NCBI RefSeq assembly: GCF_029914245.1
Contig: NZ_JARYZI010000006.1
Coordinates: 1 to 64,000 of the forward strand
Length of the DNA: 64,000 nt
Origin: Fusibacter bizertensis
GTDB lineage: Bacteria > Bacillota > Clostridia > Peptostreptococcales > Acidaminobacteraceae
Direction of reading: 5' to 3'
Below the pieces are notes generated by a model. It was not told the origin of the DNA, made no database searches, and saw nothing but the letters and a program-made list of their open reading frames with translations. Made by a program: the position numbers and the translations under genes. Positions 15,513 to 25,070 of the stretch are shown one piece after another. Position 1 is the first letter of the stretch. Each line of letters starts with the position of its first letter.

Positions 15513-17444
15513 ATGTCTAAGGGTACTTACTATGTAACAACACCGATTTATTATCCAAGTTCTAAACTCCATATTGGGCATACTTATACGACTGTAGCAG
15601 CAGATGCTATCGCAAGATATAAGCGTGTTACAGGATATGATGTTATGTTCTTAACAGGTACAGATGAGCATGGTCAAAAGATTCAAAATGTCGCTAAAGA
15701 AAAGGGACTTCATCCTAAAGAATTTTTAGATGGTGTAGTATCTGAAATTCAAAATTTATGGGAAACCATGGAGATTTCATATGATAAATTCATTCGTACA
15801 ACAGATGATTATCATGAGAGACGTGTTTCAGAACTTTTTAAGATATTATATGATAAAGGTGATATATATAAAGGAGAGTACGAAGGTCTTTATTGTACAC
15901 CGTGTGAGTCGTTTTGGACTGAGTCACAACTTAAAGATGGCAAATGTCCTGATTGTGGTAGAGCGGTTCAAAGTACAAAAGAAGAAGCTTATTTCTTTAA
16001 ATTATCTAAATATCAAGATAGATTACTTGAACTATTTGAGTCAAATCCAGATATTTTAGAACCGAAATCTAGAATTAATGAAATGGTAAATAACTTTATA
16101 AAACCAGGATTAGAAGATTTATGCGTTTCTAGATCTACATTTGACTGGGGAATACCAGTACCAATAGATGAGAAACATGTCATTTATGTTTGGCTTGATG
16201 CACTTAGTAATTATATTACTGCACTTGGCTATCCTGAAGAAAAAGATGGAGATTTTGCTAAATATTGGCCAGCAGATGTCCACCTTGTGGGAAAAGAAAT
16301 TGTTAGGTTCCATACAATTATTTGGTTTGCAATCTTAATGGCGTTGGATGTACCAGTGCCGAAAAAAGTTTTTGGTCACGGATGGATTTTACTAGAAGGT
16401 GGAAAAATGTCAAAATCTGTTGGTAATATCGTTGACCCTGTTGTCTTAATTGAAAGATATGGCGTAGATGCCCTTAAATATTTCTTGTTAAGAGAATATA
16501 CTTTTGGACAGGACGGACTATTTACTAACGAAGTTTTACTCAATCGAATCAATGCAGACCTTGCCAATGATCTTGGCAATCTCGTTTCAAGATCAATTTC
16601 TATGGTTGAAAAATACCGCGGGGGTGTAGTGCCTGCTGCAAAAACAGCAACAGATTTTGATGAAGATTTGAAAAACATCGCTACTTCGGCTAGTAATCTT
16701 GTAGACAAGCGTCTAGATAATTTGGATTTTTCAAATGCGCTTGAAGAAATCTGGAAAGTTATCAGACGTACGAATAAATATATAGATGAAACGATGCCAT
16801 GGGCGCTTGCTAAAGATGAAGCTAATGCAGGTGTTTTAGATAGTGTACTTTATAATTTAATTGAGAGTATCCGTATTATATCTGTATTAATCCAACCTTT
16901 TTTAATACACACTTCGAGAAGTATATGGAATCAAATTAATGTAAATGAAGGCGATGCAACTGCTTGGGATACTTCTGTAGAGTTTGGTATTTATCAGCCT
17001 GGTACAATAGTGAAGAAAGGTGAAGCCTTATTCCCTAGAATAGATATTAAAGTTGAACTTGAAGCTTTGGAAGCACTTGCTCGTGAAAATAATGCTGCAC
17101 CTAAAATCACTTATGCACCAATTAAGCCGGAGATTACGATAGATGATTTTTCAAAAGTTGATTTAAGAGTTGCTAAGATTATAGCTTGCAAAGCGCACCC
17201 TAATGCTGATAAATTATTGATTTTATCATTAAAAGTGGGTGACGAGGAAAGGCAAGTTGTATCTGGAATAGCGAAGCATTTTAATCCAGATGAACTTATC
17301 GGAAAAGAAGTGATCATCGTTGCTAATTTAAAACCGGTAAAATTACGAGGAGAATTATCTCAAGGTATGATTTTAGCTGCAACCAGTGGCGAAAAACTTG
17401 CACTTGTAAGTGCAGAAATAGAAGATGGTAGTTCTGTTTCTTAA
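15513..17444 (+). CDS. metG: Methionyl-tRNA synthetase
   Basis: Charges tRNA-Met. 643 residues: class I catalytic core with HIGH box (SSKLHIGHTYTT, about residue 20), a zinc knuckle (CTPCESFW and CPDCG), the KMSKS box in GGKMSKSVGN, an anticodon-binding helical domain and a C-terminal EMAP/Trbp111-like tRNA-binding domain (from about 540: DFSKVDLRVAKIIACKAHPN). Length and domain order fit the Bacillus-type enzyme. It is controlled by the T-box leader upstream. SD is AGGAGGAG. Confidence 0.97.
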   Translation: MSKGTYYVTTPIYYPSSKLHIGHTYTTVAADAIARYKRVTGYDVMFLTGTDEHGQKIQNVAKEKGLHPKEFLDGVVSEIQNLWETMEISYDKFIRTTDDYHERRVSELFKILYDKGDIYKGEYEGLYCTPCESFWTESQLKDGKCPDCGRAVQSTKEEAYFFKLSKYQDRLLELFESNPDILEPKSRINEMVNNFIKPGLEDLCVSRSTFDWGIPVPIDEKHVIYVWLDALSNYITALGYPEEKDGDFAKYWPADVHLVGKEIVRFHTIIWFAILMALDVPVPKKVFGHGWILLEGGKMSKSVGNIVDPVVLIERYGVDALKYFLLREYTFGQDGLFTNEVLLNRINADLANDLGNLVSRSISMVEKYRGGVVPAAKTATDFDEDLKNIATSASNLVDKRLDNLDFSNALEEIWKVIRRTNKYIDETMPWALAKDEANAGVLDSVLYNLIESIRIISVLIQPFLIHTSRSIWNQINVNEGDATAWDTSVEFGIYQPGTIVKKGEALFPRIDIKVELEALEALARENNAAPKITYAPIKPEITIDDFSKVDLRVAKIIACKAHPNADKLLILSLKVGDEERQVVSGIAKHFNPDELIGKEVIIVANLKPVKLRGELSQGMILAATSGEKLALVSAEIEDGSSVS

Positions 17445-17565
17445 ATTCTGATTAAATTGACTGAGAATACTCTGTACAGATGTGCAGGGTATTTCTTTTT
17501 TTATGAGAATAAGGCATAATATAAGAAGAGAAGTTATTTTTTATGGTATACAAAGGAGGCGCAAC

Positions 17566-18336
17566 GTGTTTTTTGATTCACATTCACATATAGATGCAAG
17601 TCAATTTGACCACGATAGAGACTTAGTGATAAAAAGAGCTGAGCTCAATGGTGTAAAGTATATACTAAATCCCGGTGCGGATTTTGATTCAAGCGTTAAT
17701 GCGGTAGCCCTAGCAGAAGAAAATGAATTTGTTTATGCAGCTGTAGGGATTCATCCACATGATGTGGAAACTATGGATGAGGTAATGCTAGATGCACTTG
17801 AAAAAATGACAGCGAGTCACAAAGTAAAAGCAATAGGTGAGATCGGGTTAGATTATTATAGGGATTTATCTCCTAGAGATCTTCAAAAAAAATGGTTTAG
17901 AAAACAACTTCAACTGGCAAAAAAACTTGATTTACCGGTGATAATTCATGATAGAGATGCAAATGAAGATGTCTTAACTATTTTAAAAGAAGAAAAGTCT
18001 TTTGATACAGGTGTTTTAATGCACTGTTATTCTGGTAGTAAAGAGCTCGCCATGCAATATATTAAACTTGGCGCGTATATTTCAATAGCTGGTCCAGTCA
18101 CATACAAAAACGCGAGAAAAACAGTGGAAGTTGTCGAAGCTGTTCCACTTGATCGCTTAATGATTGAGACAGATGCACCTTATCTCACACCAGAACCCAA
18201 CAGAGGTAAGAGAAATGAGCCTATGTTTGTAAAACACACATGCCAAAGAATGGCAGATATTAAAGGTCTGAGTTTAGAGGAGATGGCAGAGGCAACTTTA
18301 AATAATGCTAAGATGTTCTTTAAAATTACGGAGTAG
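17566..18336 (+). CDS. tatD: TatD-family metal-dependent DNase
   Basis: 256 residues, TIM-barrel hydrolase. Metal ligands: FDSHSHIDASQF at the N-terminus, GEIGLDYYRD, PVIIHDRDA, LMHCYSG and IETDAPYLTPEPNRGKRNEP, all in order. Start GTG at 17566 is supported by AAAGGAGGC seven bases upstream; an earlier in-frame ATG at 17482 has no SD and would add an unrelated 28 residues. Located between metG and rnmV as in Bacillus (yabD). It hydrolyses DNA ends or other phosphoesters; the exact role is unknown. Confidence 0.93.
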   Translation: MFFDSHSHIDASQFDHDRDLVIKRAELNGVKYILNPGADFDSSVNAVALAEENEFVYAAVGIHPHDVETMDEVMLDALEKMTASHKVKAIGEIGLDYYRDLSPRDLQKKWFRKQLQLAKKLDLPVIIHDRDANEDVLTILKEEKSFDTGVLMHCYSGSKELAMQYIKLGAYISIAGPVTYKNARKTVEVVEAVPLDRLMIETDAPYLTPEPNRGKRNEPMFVKHTCQRMADIKGLSLEEMAEATLNNAKMFFKITE

Positions 18337-18403
18337 ATGTTATTATGTCATTTATTTGTGAGCGCATTAAAAATATATAAATATTGAATAGAAAAGAGAA
18401 AAA

Positions 18404-18958
18404 ATGGAACGAGTAAAAGAGACGATTGTCGTTGAAGGAAAAGATGATGAAGCTGCAGTGAAAAAGGCAGTCCAATGCGAAATTATTATCACTAGAGGAT
18501 TTGGTTTAAACGAGGGGATATTTAAACGAATTGAACATGCTGCCAAAACGACTGGCATTATCGTTTTTACTGATCCCGATTTTGCAGGTGAACGCATCAG
18601 AGAACGTATCGCTAAGAGGATTCCTAATTGCAAACATGCTTTTCTAAGTAGAGAAGACGCTGAGTATAAAGGTAATATTGGAATAGAAAATGCTACACCT
18701 GAAAGTATTATCGAAGCACTTGCAAAGGTGAGAACACTTAAAACGGTTAGCGAAATGATTTTTACAAAACAAGACTTATTTGAATTAGAACTTGAAGGGT
18801 ATCCTCATTCAGCTCAACTGAGAAATAAACTTGGTAAAATTCTAGGAATAGGTTATTGTAACGCTAAGCAATTTTTAAATAGACTGAACCATTATGGTGT
18901 ATCCAGACAAGAATTTATAGATGCGTATGAAATCTTGAGTTTAAGTATAAAAAAATAA
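18404..18958 (+). CDS. rnmV: Ribonuclease M5
   Basis: Final maturation of 5S rRNA. 184 residues with an N-terminal TOPRIM domain: ETIVVEGKDDEAAVKKAV contains the catalytic Glu, and IVFTDPDFAGERIRERI contains the DxD-type metal motif. The C-terminal half (IGIENATPESIIEAL, LGIGYCNAKQFLNRLN) is the M5-specific domain. It precedes rsmA as in Bacillus. Confidence 0.95.
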   Translation: MERVKETIVVEGKDDEAAVKKAVQCEIIITRGFGLNEGIFKRIEHAAKTTGIIVFTDPDFAGERIRERIAKRIPNCKHAFLSREDAEYKGNIGIENATPESIIEALAKVRTLKTVSEMIFTKQDLFELELEGYPHSAQLRNKLGKILGIGYCNAKQFLNRLNHYGVSRQEFIDAYEILSLSIKK

Positions 18959-18983
18959 TAATGAAATATGAAAAGAGGCAAAT

Positions 18984-19862
18984 ATGGAGCGATTAACATC
19001 GCCAAGAACAATAAAATACATCATGGAGAAATATGGGTTTAGGTTTAGCAAAGGACTTGGACAAAATTTCATCATCGATGAGAATGTTTTAACACGTATT
19101 ATTGAAGGCTCTGAAGTCACTAAAAATGATATGATTTTAGAAATCGGCCCTGGGATTGGTGTATTAACTGATGTGCTGTGTGAAAATGCTTCAAAAGTAG
19201 TTTCCGTCGAAATTGATAAATCGTTAATTCCGGTTTTAACAGAAACAGTAGGACATCATGAAAATTTAAAAGTAATCAATAGTGATGTGTTGAAAATAGA
19301 TGTAAAAGCATTGATCGCGGAAGAATTTGGTGATGTAAAACCTAAATTAGTTGCCAATCTTCCTTATTATGTGACGACACCCATTATCATGATGTTTTTA
19401 GAAGAGCGTATCCCTATAAGTGATTTAGTAGTTATGATCCAAAAGGAAGTTGCAGATCGAATTGTAGCGAAGCCTTCTACCAAAGCTTATGGTGCTTTAT
19501 CGGTAGTAGTACAATATTTTACAGAGCCTTCTATTGTGACGAGAGTATCAAGAGGGTCTTTTATGCCAATGCCCAATGTCGACTCAACAGTGATAAGGTT
19601 AAAAGTTAGAGATGTTTCTCCTGTACAATTGGAGGATGAAGCAATATTTTTCTTAACCATAAAAGATGCATTTGGCAAGAGAAGAAAAACGCTACTAAAT
19701 GCATTATCTTCAGGTTTTTTAAAGATTAGTAAAGATCAAGCTAGAGAAGCACTTGAGATCGCAGCAATAAATGAAAATACTAGAGGTGAAGCTTTAGATA
19801 TAAATACATTTGCTACGCTTGCAAATGCAATCTATAAAGTAAGAAATAAGGAAGAGAAATGA
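18984..19862 (+). CDS. rsmA: 16S rRNA dimethyladenosine transferase
   Basis: KsgA, which dimethylates A1518 and A1519 of 16S rRNA. 292 residues. It carries FSKGLGQNFIIDENV, SAM motif I LEIGPGIGVLTDVL and catalytic motif IV ANLPYYVTTPI. The C-terminal rRNA-binding domain begins near residue 185 (FMPMPNVDSTVIRL). SD AAAGAGG. Overlaps the next gene by 4 bases (ATGA). Confidence 0.96.
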   Translation: MERLTSPRTIKYIMEKYGFRFSKGLGQNFIIDENVLTRIIEGSEVTKNDMILEIGPGIGVLTDVLCENASKVVSVEIDKSLIPVLTETVGHHENLKVINSDVLKIDVKALIAEEFGDVKPKLVANLPYYVTTPIIMMFLEERIPISDLVVMIQKEVADRIVAKPSTKAYGALSVVVQYFTEPSIVTRVSRGSFMPMPNVDSTVIRLKVRDVSPVQLEDEAIFFLTIKDAFGKRRKTLLNALSSGFLKISKDQAREALEIAAINENTRGEALDINTFATLANAIYKVRNKEEK

Positions 19863-20413
19863 AATCAGTGATTAAAACACCAAGACTCACCTTGAGCGTA
19901 TTAGATGCAAAGTGGTCAGAAAAAATATGCCAATATTATATAGACAATAGGGACTTTTTAGAGTCTTGGGAACCCTATAGGCATAATAGCTTTTATACTA
20001 TTGATACACAAAAGATAGCATTAGAACTCGATTATCAAGGGATGATTAGAGGCGAGATGATAAGATTTTGGATTATTGAAGATGAAACTGAAGAAATTAT
20101 AGGCTCAGTTGCACTTACAAATATAATTAAAGGCGTTTTCAAGTCTTGCTATCTTGGGTATAAGCTATCTAAGAAGCATATCAATCTAGGTTATATGACT
20201 GAATCGATACAAGCAGTTATAAATTATGCATTTGATGAGATGTATCTACATCGAATAGAAGCTAATATCATGCCCCGTAATTTTGCATCAATAAGAGTGG
20301 TTGAAAAATTAGGATTTGAATTTGAAGGCTGCTCAAAGCAATACCTTAAAATCAATGGAATATGGGAAGATCACAATCGATACGCTCTTTTAAATACAAG
20401 TTTGAGTGATTGA
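19859..20413 (+). CDS. GNAT acetyltransferase, RimJ/RimL type
   Basis: 184 residues with the Acetyltransf_3 pattern: TPRLTLSVLDAKWSEKICQY, LGYKLSKKHINLGYMTESIQ (acetyl-CoA-binding part), RIEANIMPRNFASIRVVEKLGFEFEG. Members acetylate protein N-termini, such as ribosomal proteins, or small molecules. It is translationally coupled to rsmA (ATGA overlap), which fits a ribosome-related role, but this is inference. Confidence 0.88.
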   Translation: MKSVIKTPRLTLSVLDAKWSEKICQYYIDNRDFLESWEPYRHNSFYTIDTQKIALELDYQGMIRGEMIRFWIIEDETEEIIGSVALTNIIKGVFKSCYLGYKLSKKHINLGYMTESIQAVINYAFDEMYLHRIEANIMPRNFASIRVVEKLGFEFEGCSKQYLKINGIWEDHNRYALLNTSLSD

Positions 20414-20432
20414 CGATCTATGGAGGCAGAAA

Positions 20433-21287
20433 ATGAATATAAAAATTGTTACAGATAGTGCATCTGACTTACCCAAAGCTGTGATAGATGCATCAAATGT
20501 AGAAGTATTGCCACTAATTGTTTATTTAGATGGAAAAGAATATTTAGACAATGTTACAATTGAACCAGATACTATTTATAATGCTATGAAAAAGGGAAGT
20601 GTTGTTAAAACAGCTCAAATCCCACTTGTATATTTTATAGAGAAATTTGAGAACTATGCACAAAGCGAAGATTATTACATTTATTTGGCCTTTTCTTCTG
20701 TACTTTCAGGGACTTACCAATCAGCAGTTTTGGCATATGAAGAAGTTAAAGAAAAATACCCTGAGTTTGAGATGACAATAATTGATACTAAGTGTGTCTC
20801 ACTTGGTTTGGGTATAATTGTAGTAGAAGCGGCTAAAATGGCTGAAGATGGTGCAACGCTTGATGAAATATTAGATTATATACAAAAGACAACCTCGCAT
20901 ATGGTGCATGTTTTTTCTGTGGATGATATGGAATATTTGCTTAGAGGTGGTAGAGTAAGTCGCTCCCAAGCAATCATAGGTAATATACTTAATATTAAAC
21001 CGATCCTCCATGTTCAAGAAGGCGCACTTGTTCCTTTTGATAAAGCCAAAGGTAAGAAAAAGCTTCTTTCTAAGTTGTATGAGTATATTGCAAATCGCGG
21101 AACTAAACTAGATCAACAAATTGTTGGGATAGCACATACTTTAAATGAAGAAGAAGCTTTAGAAGTAAAAACCCATTTTGAAACAGTATATGGAACACGT
21201 AAATTTATAATTACTCAACTTGGCTGTGCAGTTGGCGCGCACTGTGGACCAGGTATGATTACCATTTTCTTTAAAAGTGAAGTCTAA
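20433..21287 (+). CDS. DegV-family fatty-acid-binding protein
   Basis: 284 residues. IVTDSASDLPKAVID at the N-terminus, FSSVLSGTYQSA and MEYLLRGGRVSRSQAIIG are family signatures; LGCAVGAHCGPGMITIFF is the C-terminal box. DegV (FakB-like) proteins hold a fatty acid and can supply it to a FakA kinase; no fakA is nearby. The start at 20433 follows TGGAGGCAG; an earlier in-frame ATG at 20406 overlaps the GNAT gene. Confidence 0.93.
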   Translation: MNIKIVTDSASDLPKAVIDASNVEVLPLIVYLDGKEYLDNVTIEPDTIYNAMKKGSVVKTAQIPLVYFIEKFENYAQSEDYYIYLAFSSVLSGTYQSAVLAYEEVKEKYPEFEMTIIDTKCVSLGLGIIVVEAAKMAEDGATLDEILDYIQKTTSHMVHVFSVDDMEYLLRGGRVSRSQAIIGNILNIKPILHVQEGALVPFDKAKGKKKLLSKLYEYIANRGTKLDQQIVGIAHTLNEEEALEVKTHFETVYGTRKFIITQLGCAVGAHCGPGMITIFFKSEV

Positions 21288-21372
21288 TGAGTAGTATGAA
21301 ATAATCTTATACTTATGTATAATAGAAACAAGCAATATGTGAATAAAATAAACTCTTATTTTAAGAAAGCTG

Positions 21373-22584
21373 ATGGTGACTATAGTGAGAAAAGTAGAAT
21401 ATAATCATTTAGAAGAGGGCATGATTTTAGGAGCGCCTATAGTAGATGCTGAAGGAATAGTAGAATTATTAAGTAGAGGCACAAGATTGACTCAAAGACA
21501 TATTGCATTGATCAGTAAGATGGGTTTGATGGATATCTATGTCCTTGATGATGAAAACGAGCCTTTTGAAGAAACCTCTTTAGATCTTGAAAAGATTATT
21601 AACACAGCTAAAGTCTCATCTAGCAATTTTGACATGAATAAACTTAAAAGTGATTTAGATGAGATCGAAGCTCAGATATATGAACCTACTATTCGTAGTG
21701 TGGTCAATCGAAATATGGAGATTCACGTTTTAACTGGTGAGGGCAATATTCCGATTGATGTAAAACATGAAAAGTCTATTTTAGATACCAAATCAGTTTT
21801 TAATAAAATTCGAGATGAAGGTGAATTGGATTTAGAGCGCATAAGACGTAATGTAGAAGAAACTTTACCAGATATGATCCGAAATAACGATGTCTTAATG
21901 AGACTTAATCAACTGAAAGAAAATGATGATTATACTTTTCAGCATTCAATTAGAGTTTCGATTTTAGCAACAATGATTGGCAAGTGGTTAGGGTATTCAC
22001 ATGTTGAACTGATTGAGTTAGGCGAAGCAGGTCTCTTGTTTGATATTGGCAAGTTAAATATCCCTGATTTTGTGCTTCAAAAGCCAACCAATGTAACCCT
22101 GGATGAGTATGAACTTATTAAAAAGCATGCTCAATTTGGATATAGTATTTTGTTAAAGACAAAAGGAATTTCATCGAACATTAAGTATGCAGCACTTCAT
22201 CACCACGAAAGATTAGACGGTTCTGGTTATCCTCTTAGATTGGGTGAGAATCAAATTCATGATTTTGCTAAAATTATCATGGTATGTGATGTGTTTGATG
22301 CATTAATTACAGATCGACCATATAAAAAAGGAATTTCACCACTGCTCGCAGCTGATTATATCTTGTGGTCAAGTGGAAAATTGTTTGATTCAGAAGTTTG
22401 TTATGTATTCATCAAGCGACTTTCAGAATACTTCGTGGGAAAACACGTTAAATTATCAGACGGAAGAGAAGGAACCATCGTTTATGTGGATACTAACTAT
22501 CCAACACGACCAACTGTTCAAGTTGGTGATTTGTTTGTTGACCTTATTAAGAATAGAGATTTAAACGTAGAAGTTTTGATGTAG
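21373..22584 (+). CDS. HD-GYP domain protein with degenerate HD motif
   Basis: 403 residues. The N-terminal half (1-190) is unassigned, possibly a DUF3391-like region. The HD-GYP domain spans about 190-345: DDYTFQHSIRVSIL, then LLFDIGKLNIP where the expected HD dyad reads Phe223-Asp224, then HHHERLDGSGYP (276-287) with an intact GYP. Canonical members hydrolyse c-di-GMP; loss of the metal-binding His of HD predicts weak or no catalysis, perhaps a c-di-GMP sensor. The C-terminus resembles a DUF3369-like small barrel (VKLSDGREGTIVYVD). The start could also be GTG 21385. Confidence 0.82.
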   Translation: MVTIVRKVEYNHLEEGMILGAPIVDAEGIVELLSRGTRLTQRHIALISKMGLMDIYVLDDENEPFEETSLDLEKIINTAKVSSSNFDMNKLKSDLDEIEAQIYEPTIRSVVNRNMEIHVLTGEGNIPIDVKHEKSILDTKSVFNKIRDEGELDLERIRRNVEETLPDMIRNNDVLMRLNQLKENDDYTFQHSIRVSILATMIGKWLGYSHVELIELGEAGLLFDIGKLNIPDFVLQKPTNVTLDEYELIKKHAQFGYSILLKTKGISSNIKYAALHHHERLDGSGYPLRLGENQIHDFAKIIMVCDVFDALITDRPYKKGISPLLAADYILWSSGKLFDSEVCYVFIKRLSEYFVGKHVKLSDGREGTIVYVDTNYPTRPTVQVGDLFVDLIKNRDLNVEVLM

Positions 22585-22606
22585 GAGTTACTTTATTAAA
22601 AGATGC

Positions 22607-22635
22607 TTGACATCTTTGTGAAAATTATTTATACT
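22607..22635 (+). promoter_or_regulatory. sigma-A promoter of the tyrS leader
   Basis: TTGACA (22607-22612), a 17-base spacer, TATACT (22630-22635). It lies upstream of the T-box. Confidence 0.8.
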
Positions 22636-22654
22636 TTACAATAATTAAACAAGA

Positions 22655-22873
22655 GCGTTGAATGGGTTAAGTAAAAGTATATGTGTGACATTAGAGACTG
22701 GATGTTTGGTGCAAATCCAGCACAGTATATTTTGAATTATGCCCCAGGAGCTATAGTGAGAAATCACTACGTACCAGGCGATAACTGGTTTGAGGTGCTG
22801 CTTATCTAAGTAGCATGAAGTAAGGTGGTAACACGGGTTCTCTCGTCCTTTGATGGGAGAGCCCTTTTATTTT
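22655..22873 (+). promoter_or_regulatory. T-box leader of tyrS (tyrosine specifier TAT)
   Basis: The 311-bp gap before tyrS is a T-box riboswitch. Stem I core AGAGACTGG...TTTGGTGCAAATCCAG (22692-22720), the specifier segment GAATTATGCCCCAGGAGC with codon TAT at 22738-22740, T-box AAGGTGGTAACACGG near 22822-22836, and a terminator stem GGGTTCTCTC/GGGAGAGCCC (22835-22864) followed by TTTTATTTTTT. The codon fits the tyrosyl-tRNA synthetase gene downstream. Uncharged tRNA-Tyr should cause antitermination. Confidence 0.92.
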
Positions 22874-22895
22874 TTGAAAAAATAGTAGAGGTGAG

Positions 22896-24128
22896 ATGAT
22901 GAAAAATATCTATGATGTATTAATGGAACGTGGCTACATTGAACAAGTGACACATGAAGAAGAAGTTAAAGAGTTACTCTCGAAGGAAAGTACAACTTTC
23001 TATATTGGTTTTGATCCAACTGCTGATAGTTTACATCTTGGTCATTTTATACAAATTATGGTCATGATGCACATGCAACGTGCTGGTCATAAGCCAATCG
23101 CTTTAATTGGTGGTGGTACTGCAAAAATTGGAGATCCTTCAGGCAAAACAGATATGAGAAAAATGCTTACACCAGAAGATATCGTAAGCAATGGTGAAGG
23201 GCTTAGAAAGCAAATGGAGAAGTACTTAGTATTAGATGGTAAGTCAGGCTATATCGCAAACAATGCTGTCTGGCTAGATGAGCTTCAGTACATTCCTTTT
23301 ATTAGAGAAATTGGAAGTAAGTTTTCAGTGAATAGAATGCTTACGGCAGAATGTTTTAAACAACGCCTAGAAAAGGGATTGAGTTTTCTAGAATTTAATT
23401 ACATGATTATGCAAGCTTATGATTTTCTTGAACTTGAAAGAAGACTTGATTGTCAGATGCAATTTGGAGGAAATGATCAATGGTCGAATATCATAGCTGG
23501 TGTAGATTTAGTTCGAAGAATGGACAGTAAACAAGTGTTTGGATTAACCTTTAAATTGCTTTTGACCAGTGATGGAAAGAAAATGGGAAAAACTGAGAAA
23601 GGTGCAATTTGGATCGATCCAGAGAAGACATCTCCATATGAGCTATTCCAATACCTAAGAAATGTTGAAGATGCAGATGTTGATAATTGTTTAAGACTTT
23701 TAACATTTTTACCTATGGATGAAGTGAGGCGTTTATCGGCACTTGAAGGGTCTGAAATCAATAAAGCAAAAGAAGTACTTGCTTTTGAGTTTACAAAAAT
23801 CGTTCATGGTGAAGAAGAAGCAAATAAGGCTTTAGAAGCTGCCCGTGCTTTGTTCGCAGGTGGTGGAGAGTCATCCAATGTACCTTTTACTGAGATGAGT
23901 CGAAAAAAGTTTGTCGATGGAGTTTCTCTATTAGATTTACTTTTAGAAATTGGTCTAATCCCATCAAAAGGTGAAGGCAGAAGATTGGTTCAGCAAAATG
24001 GCATACATGTTCAAGATAAAGTTGTTGCTGATTTTGGCCTAGTTGTAGACTTAGCACAATTTGAAGATGATAAACTTATGATTAGAAAAGGCAAAAAAGT
24101 ATTTCACAGAATACAGTTAATAGATTAA
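22896..24128 (+). CDS. tyrS: Tyrosyl-tRNA synthetase
   Basis: Charges tRNA-Tyr. 410 residues. [16 protein letters not shown] is the HIGH-like box, [12 protein letters not shown] and [13 protein letters not shown] the KMSKS-type region, and the C-terminal S4-like RNA-binding domain begins near residue 345. The start is ATG 22896 or the next ATG (22899), with GAGGTGAG as SD. T-box controlled. Confidence 0.97.
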   Translation: MMKNIYDVLMERGYIEQVTHEEEVKELLSKESTTFYIGFDPTADSLHLGHFIQIMVMMHMQRAGHKPIALIGGGTAKIGDPSGKTDMRKMLTPEDIVSNGEGLRKQMEKYLVLDGKSGYIANNAVWLDELQYIPFIREIGSKFSVNRMLTAECFKQRLEKGLSFLEFNYMIMQAYDFLELERRLDCQMQFGGNDQWSNIIAGVDLVRRMDSKQVFGLTFKLLLTSDGKKMGKTEKGAIWIDPEKTSPYELFQYLRNVEDADVDNCLRLLTFLPMDEVRRLSALEGSEINKAKEVLAFEFTKIVHGEEEANKALEAARALFAGGGESSNVPFTEMSRKKFVDGVSLLDLLLEIGLIPSKGEGRRLVQQNGIHVQDKVVADFGLVVDLAQFEDDKLMIRKGKKVFHRIQLID

Positions 24129-24284
24129 ACTAGAATTAAGAAAACTTAAATAGTCTTACAATTCCAGTGAAAAAAATGATAAGATCGCTAGTAAAATGTT
24201 GCTATTTAAGGATTTTGAACTTAAAGTGTAAACTGTAAACACTGTGTTGGATCAATAAGGACAGGTGCGAGTTTGGAGGGTAAA

Positions 24285-25070
24285 ATGGAGATTTGGGAAG
24301 CCATTGAACAAGAAATTTTCAAAAATGATCGATTAGACATCTATGAAAAGATGTGTTTGCTGGTTTTAATGAGTCAAGGAGAAGAAGCGCATTTAACCTC
24401 TATACAACTTGCAAATTATATGGGGTGTGGTTTAAATACAGCTAAACGTGCTTTTGATTCTCTGAGAATTAAAGGGTTTTTAGCGAAAGATTATGAAGGT
24501 GAAACACTAGTGCGAAGAGAGAGTAATGTTGTAAGAAATGAAGAAGCAATAGAAATTTCTCGACCAATTAATGAAGAGTCTGATGACTTTAAAGCAGGCT
24601 TTTTTAAACCAGTGGAAGATCATCCTGTTAATCGTGAAGATAAATCCAATAAGGAATCAAGTGACTTCAACCATTCATATTCTGAAAATCCTGAAGCTGA
24701 TCGAAGACGACAAATGGCTGCTTATCTTCTTGGTGGAGATGATGAACCCAAGCAAGGGTTTGTGAGCAAAAAGGAATCGAATCAACCTTTAATTGATCAA
24801 GTGATTGATCTAATAGACGAAAAAATTAGTTTTAAAGAAGCAAATATAATTTTAGCTTTTGCATCTGGGGATATGGATAAAATTCGTAGAAAATATAAAG
24901 TTGCAAAGCAATCACAAGTAAGCGATACCATTAGCGTTTTGATCAATGAATTACAAAAAAAAGAGTCTACAGTAATTAAAAGCGAAGCGCAATCAGTAGA
25001 AAATACTCAAATTGATACAAATAGACTGCAAAAAATGCAAGCTTATCAAAATAGTAGGTTTAAACCTTGA
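24285..25070 (+). CDS. Winged-helix DNA-binding protein
   Basis: 261 residues. The N-terminal 75 residues resemble a winged HTH: LTSIQLANYMGCGLNTAKRAFDSLRIKGFL. A polar, acidic linker (75-155) and a C-terminal helical part (160-215: IDQVIDLIDEKISFKEANIILAF) follow. It may belong to the replication-initiation DnaD-like or plasmid-type group, but I cannot assign a family. ATG 24285 follows GGAGGG by 4 bases; a TTG-initiated frame at 24273 is less likely. Coupled to the lipoprotein gene downstream. Confidence 0.65.
   Translation: MEIWEAIEQEIFKNDRLDIYEKMCLLVLMSQGEEAHLTSIQLANYMGCGLNTAKRAFDSLRIKGFLAKDYEGETLVRRESNVVRNEEAIEISRPINEESDDFKAGFFKPVEDHPVNREDKSNKESSDFNHSYSENPEADRRRQMAAYLLGGDDEPKQGFVSKKESNQPLIDQVIDLIDEKISFKEANIILAFASGDMDKIRRKYKVAKQSQVSDTISVLINELQKKESTVIKSEAQSVENTQIDTNRLQKMQAYQNSRFKP

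Noticed and set aside
16376-16708. 110-codon minus-strand frame
   Set aside because: Shadow of metG.
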